From JBMOMT01 sp049324835 (GTDB taxonomy: Bacteria > Chloroflexota > Anaerolineae > CAYNKW01): a stretch of DNA of 64,000 nt. The position numbers and the translations under genes were made by a program. The notes under the pieces are model-generated. The model had not been told where the DNA came from and did not search any database. It saw only the letters and a list, made by a program, of their open reading frames with translations. This document shows positions 61,312 through 64,000 of this stretch, in pieces; position 1 is the stretch's first letter; the number at the start of each line of letters is the position of its first letter. The stretch is taken from contig JBMOMT010000055.1 in the NCBI GenBank assembly GCA_049324835.1, positions 124,001 to 188,000 on the forward strand, written 5' to 3'.

Positions 61312-62409
61312 TTATGGGGCGGCTCTTTCTTGTGCTGCTGCCATGCCCCTGTGGCGCAGGCGCTGCCAGGGGCCATAGGCCACACCCATGACCAGATTGT
61401 AGACGATGTCTTTAGATTTCAACGCCCGCTCAAAAACGGCCAGCCGGTAGCGGCTGTTGCATTTTACGAGACGAAAGTGCATCACGGCCTCGGCGCCCAG
61501 GTAATCTTTGAAGCGATCCAGCGAAAGCTGCGGCGATCCGCCAAAGTTGACGTTGGGGAACTCGCCGGCCAGATCGGTGGCGGCGTGCCAGTACAGGGCC
61601 GGTATCCCGCCGGCCTCCACGAAACCTCGGGCGGAGCCCTGTCGCCAGAGGTAGGCGGTGTTATCCTGGCGGCTGAGTAGAACGACGACGCCGCCGACCA
61701 GTTGGCCTCCCTCGGTGCGGGCGGTGTACAGGCGGCAGCCATCGCGCTCCTGCATCCAATGAAAACGCCGCCGAAAAATCGCCTCCCAGCGCGCCGACGG
61801 CCGCCAGGAGAATTTGCCCATCGTACCGTGATAGAGCGGCAAAAAGGCGTCCATCGCCGGATCGCTTTCTTCCACGCCAAAGACAAACTGCTCGCCGGCC
61901 CGCTTGATCTCGCGCCGTTTCTCGCGATTCATATCCAACCAGGCGCGCTCGATATCGTCCATGCGCCAGATGTGGGTGTAGATCGGCTCGACCTGCCAGC
62001 CGCTCCTCAAAAAGGGACGGGCGTCCTGGAAGCTGGGATGGGTGTCCACGTCGATGTAAGCCAGACGCGCGGACATGCCTTCTGCCAGGGCCGACAGGAT
62101 CTGGCGTTGTTTTGCGACCCGGCTGGCCCGCTGGTCAGGCATATCGGGAGACAGCAGCGGGCCGTTGTAGAAAAACTCAAAGCTGGCCGAAAGGGTCATG
62201 CCCCATCGCCGCTGGCAGGTGACGGCCTGGCCGCCCACCAGGCGGTTTTTGTCGAAACAGCCCAGGATGAGCAGACCCAGGTCAGGATCGGTTTCGCCGA
62301 GCATGTGCAGCCAGTCGGCGCGCAAAAAGACGTTGCCCTGCGGCGAATCGGCGACGAGGTCGTTCCAGGCCGGGTATTCGTTTGTCTCCAGTTCGCGCAC
62401 CTCGACCAT
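61312..62409 (-). CDS. FemAB/GNAT-like acyltransferase
   Basis: The 365-residue protein has the paired GNAT fold of FemAB-like enzymes: DSPQGNVFLRADWLHMLGE at the N-terminus, a central acceptor region (LPLYHGTMGKFSW) and the C-terminal GGVVVLLSRQDNTAYLWRQGSARGF and NFGGSPQLSLDRFKDYLGA. Members in polysaccharide clusters acylate sugars or peptides using aminoacyl-tRNA or acyl-CoA. The ATG at 62409 is one base after the GT4 stop. Substrate unknown. Confidence 0.8.
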   Translation of the reverse strand: MVEVRELETNEYPAWNDLVADSPQGNVFLRADWLHMLGETDPDLGLLILGCFDKNRLVGGQAVTCQRRWGMTLSASFEFFYNGPLLSPDMPDQRASRVAKQRQILSALAEGMSARLAYIDVDTHPSFQDARPFLRSGWQVEPIYTHIWRMDDIERAWLDMNREKRREIKRAGEQFVFGVEESDPAMDAFLPLYHGTMGKFSWRPSARWEAIFRRRFHWMQERDGCRLYTARTEGGQLVGGVVVLLSRQDNTAYLWRQGSARGFVEAGGIPALYWHAATDLAGEFPNVNFGGSPQLSLDRFKDYLGAEAVMHFRLVKCNSRYRLAVFERALKSKDIVYNLVMGVAYGPWQRLRHRGMAAAQERAAP

Positions 62410-62410
62410 T

Positions 62411-63466
62411 TCAGGCTCCTCCCACCTCGCGGGCCAGTTTGCCCAACCCGCGCACGTACACATCCAGGCTGAACTTTTCCTCCAGGGCGCGGCGGGCATT
62501 GGCTCCCATGCGCCGCGCCTCTTCCGGGTGATCCAGCAGGTGCCGGATCGTTTCACGCATGGCGGCCGGGTCGGCGGGCGGCACATAGAGGCCGGTTTCA
62601 CCCTGCACGATGACGTCGGTCTGGCCGGGGGTGCGGCTGACGACCACCGCCTTGCCCATGGCCATCGCCTCCAGGATGGTGGTCACGCCAGCCTGAAAGT
62701 TCACCTCGTACAGCGGCACCACGACAAACATCGCTTCGGCATACACCCGGCGCAGCTCGAACAGGTCAAAGCGCTGCACGGTGACGTTGGGCGGGATGTT
62801 TTGATCGGCGGTGGTATCGGCGCGCTTGCTCCACGGGCTGGCAGCCGCCAGCACCACCTCCACGTCCAGCCCGCGCACCGCCTCCAGCAGGGTGGGGTAA
62901 TCGCGGAATTCCAGCCCAGCGCCGGCGATCATACGCCGCGGCGCGATGTCGGGCAGGGGTTTAAAAAACTCACCGTCGGCCTGAAAGGGGCTCCACACCA
63001 CCCGCTCTGGCGGTATACCCAGGCGCTCCTGGATGAAACGTTTTTGCCAGGTGGAATAGACCACGTAGCGGTCGATCTGGTTCTGGATGCGAAACAGGTC
63101 AAAGAAGCGGATTTTTTTGCCCACCGAAAGGATATGCACGATCATGATGTGTTTGGGGCGGCGGCGGCTGAATCTGGTCAGCACGGCCAGCGGGATGCCC
63201 ACCTGCTCGCCGTCGCTCAAGATCAGCCGGTAGCGGCGGCGGCGCTGCCAGGCGGCCCAGGCCAGCGCCAGGTTGGCGCTGAGTCTATCCAGCAGCCGCC
63301 CCACAACACCCTGCGTGCGGCGCATCTGGCCGTAATCCAGAATGTCGGCCTGGATCTCGCGGGCGATCTCGAAATAATCGGCGCGCGGGCGCTCGCCGGC
63401 CTCGATCTGGGCCGCGCGCTGGGGGTCGATGGCGCCCGAGACGAGCAGCAGGTTACGCTGTGTCAT
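62411..63466 (-). CDS. Family 4 glycosyltransferase
   Basis: The 351-residue GT-B enzyme has MIAGAGLEFRDYPTLLEAV at the donor half, and PLYEVNFQAGVTTILEAMAMGKAVVVSRTPG with the nucleotide-sugar contacts. The ATG at 63466 follows AGGAGG. It is next to the partial GT4 gene and the FemAB-like gene in the same operon. Confidence 0.9.
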   Translation of the reverse strand: MTQRNLLLVSGAIDPQRAAQIEAGERPRADYFEIAREIQADILDYGQMRRTQGVVGRLLDRLSANLALAWAAWQRRRRYRLILSDGEQVGIPLAVLTRFSRRRPKHIMIVHILSVGKKIRFFDLFRIQNQIDRYVVYSTWQKRFIQERLGIPPERVVWSPFQADGEFFKPLPDIAPRRMIAGAGLEFRDYPTLLEAVRGLDVEVVLAAASPWSKRADTTADQNIPPNVTVQRFDLFELRRVYAEAMFVVVPLYEVNFQAGVTTILEAMAMGKAVVVSRTPGQTDVIVQGETGLYVPPADPAAMRETIRHLLDHPEEARRMGANARRALEEKFSLDVYVRGLGKLAREVGGA

Positions 63467-63467
63467 G

Positions 63468-64000
63468 TCACCTCCTGGTCACGTTCTTGATCACGTCCAG
63501 CAGCCGGTGGGTGTTGGTCACGGCGTCAAAGCCCTCTTGCACGATGCGCCGGCCCCGCTGGCCCATCTGCACGCGCAGCGCCGGGTTCTCGACGAGGATT
63601 TCCAGGGCGCCGGCCAGTTCCGCCGCGTCACCCGGCGCGATGAGAAAACCACTCTCGCCGTGGGCCACCAGTTCGGGGATGCCGGCCACACGGGTCGAGA
63701 TCACCGGCAGCCCGGCGGCCATGGCCTCCGAGAGCACCATCGGCAGGCAATCGCCCCAGGTGGGCAGGCAGAAAACGTCGGCCTGGTGGTAGAGCCGCAC
63801 CAGACGTGGATCGTTGGGCACGATGTCGTCGTAGACAAACAGACCCGGCGCCGGCTCGATGGCCGAGCGGGTGACCAGGTGCAGCTCGGCGCGGTCCTGG
63901 AAACGCCGCCGAAAGACCTCGATGAGCAGATCGCCGCCCTTGCGGGGCAGGTTGCCGCCCACAAAGATGATCTTGACCGGGCCGTCGGCCGCGGCTGCCC
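63468..64000 (-). CDS. Family 4 glycosyltransferase, C-terminal part (runs off the window)
   Basis: The gene enters from beyond 64000; about 176 residues are visible. They form the donor-binding half of a GT-B enzyme: KIIFVGGNLPRKGGDLLIEVF, ADVFCLPTWGDCLPMVLSEAMAAGLPVISTRVAGIPEL, and the terminal helix. It ends one base before the next GT4 start. A GTG at 63962 is inside the domain and is not the start. Confidence 0.92.
   Translation of the reverse strand, partial: AAAADGPVKIIFVGGNLPRKGGDLLIEVFRRRFQDRAELHLVTRSAIEPAPGLFVYDDIVPNDPRLVRLYHQADVFCLPTWGDCLPMVLSEAMAAGLPVISTRVAGIPELVAHGESGFLIAPGDAAELAGALEILVENPALRVQMGQRGRRIVQEGFDAVTNTHRLLDVIKNVTRR

Overview
The window is GC-rich, gene-dense chromosomal DNA, almost all of it read from the minus strand (only two confident genes, near 42.8-44.7 kb, are on the plus strand). 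It looks like a Chloroflexota (Anaerolineae-like) genome. The reasons are the many overlapping ATGA/GTG/TTG starts, lipoprotein solute-binding proteins with a charged linker after the lipobox (VVTATPEP), MalT-type LuxR regulators, GAF-rich histidine kinases, and a secreted protein ending in an LPLASK-like tail. This placement is an inference from gene style; no rRNA, tRNA or CRISPR array is visible.

Region 1 (1-8.1 kb) is a histidine operon in the order leader peptide-hisG-hisD-GxxExxY gene-hisC-hisB-hisH-hisA-hisF-hisI-hisE-HAD hydrolase. Upstream is a textbook promoter placed so close to a 28-codon leader ORF that the transcript must be leaderless or nearly so. That ORF has five His codons in seven and is followed by mutually exclusive stems and a terminator hairpin with a T-run, so it is a his attenuator. 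HisH and HisC carry 60-70 residue N-terminal extensions and HisD a 65-residue C-terminal extension, all encoded by 9/12-bp tandem repeat arrays. A GxxExxY (PD-(D/E)XK-like) gene sits between two of the arrays.

Region 2 (8.3-33.7 kb) is a catabolic island. It holds a Dpp/Opp-type transporter without its ATPases, an APC permease, D-aminoacylase, another amidohydrolase, an M28 peptidase, a C45 acyltransferase, a ThDP enzyme, an Fe-dependent alcohol dehydrogenase, a FadJ-like enzyme, a thiolase, a LarA-like protein, BKACE, a transaldolase-like enzyme, a class III aminotransferase and a MalT-like regulator. It looks suited to N-acyl, D- or beta-amino acid derivatives being converted to acyl-CoA. 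Two complete IS66-like MITEs with perfect 8-bp target duplications and one half-copy lie in or beside it.

Region 3 (34-42 kb) is a sugar ABC transporter operon with a LacI-family regulator, a ChbG/YdjC-type deacetylase, a UROD-family protein and an alpha/beta hydrolase. It is read from a consensus promoter overlapped by two tandem LacI-type operator-like sites. Region 4 (41.8-45 kb) is a scar: gene remnants (one resembling the start of BREX-3 brxF), a candidate small RNA with its own promoter and terminator, 3-hydroxybutyrate dehydrogenase and a lower-GC CPBP membrane protease.

Region 5 (45-64 kb) joins signalling to cell-surface polysaccharide synthesis. It has a GAF/PAS histidine kinase, two receiver proteins, a metallophosphoesterase, a GH15 glucoamylase-like enzyme, and an RsbW/RsbU/STAS partner-switching set. 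An exopolysaccharide cluster of glycosyltransferases follows, including a WecG/TagA enzyme fused to two STAS domains and a nucleotidyltransferase fused to a degenerate sugar-phosphate transferase. The physical fusion of STAS domains to a glycosyltransferase, beside their likely kinase and phosphatase, is the best candidate for an undescribed regulatory system here.
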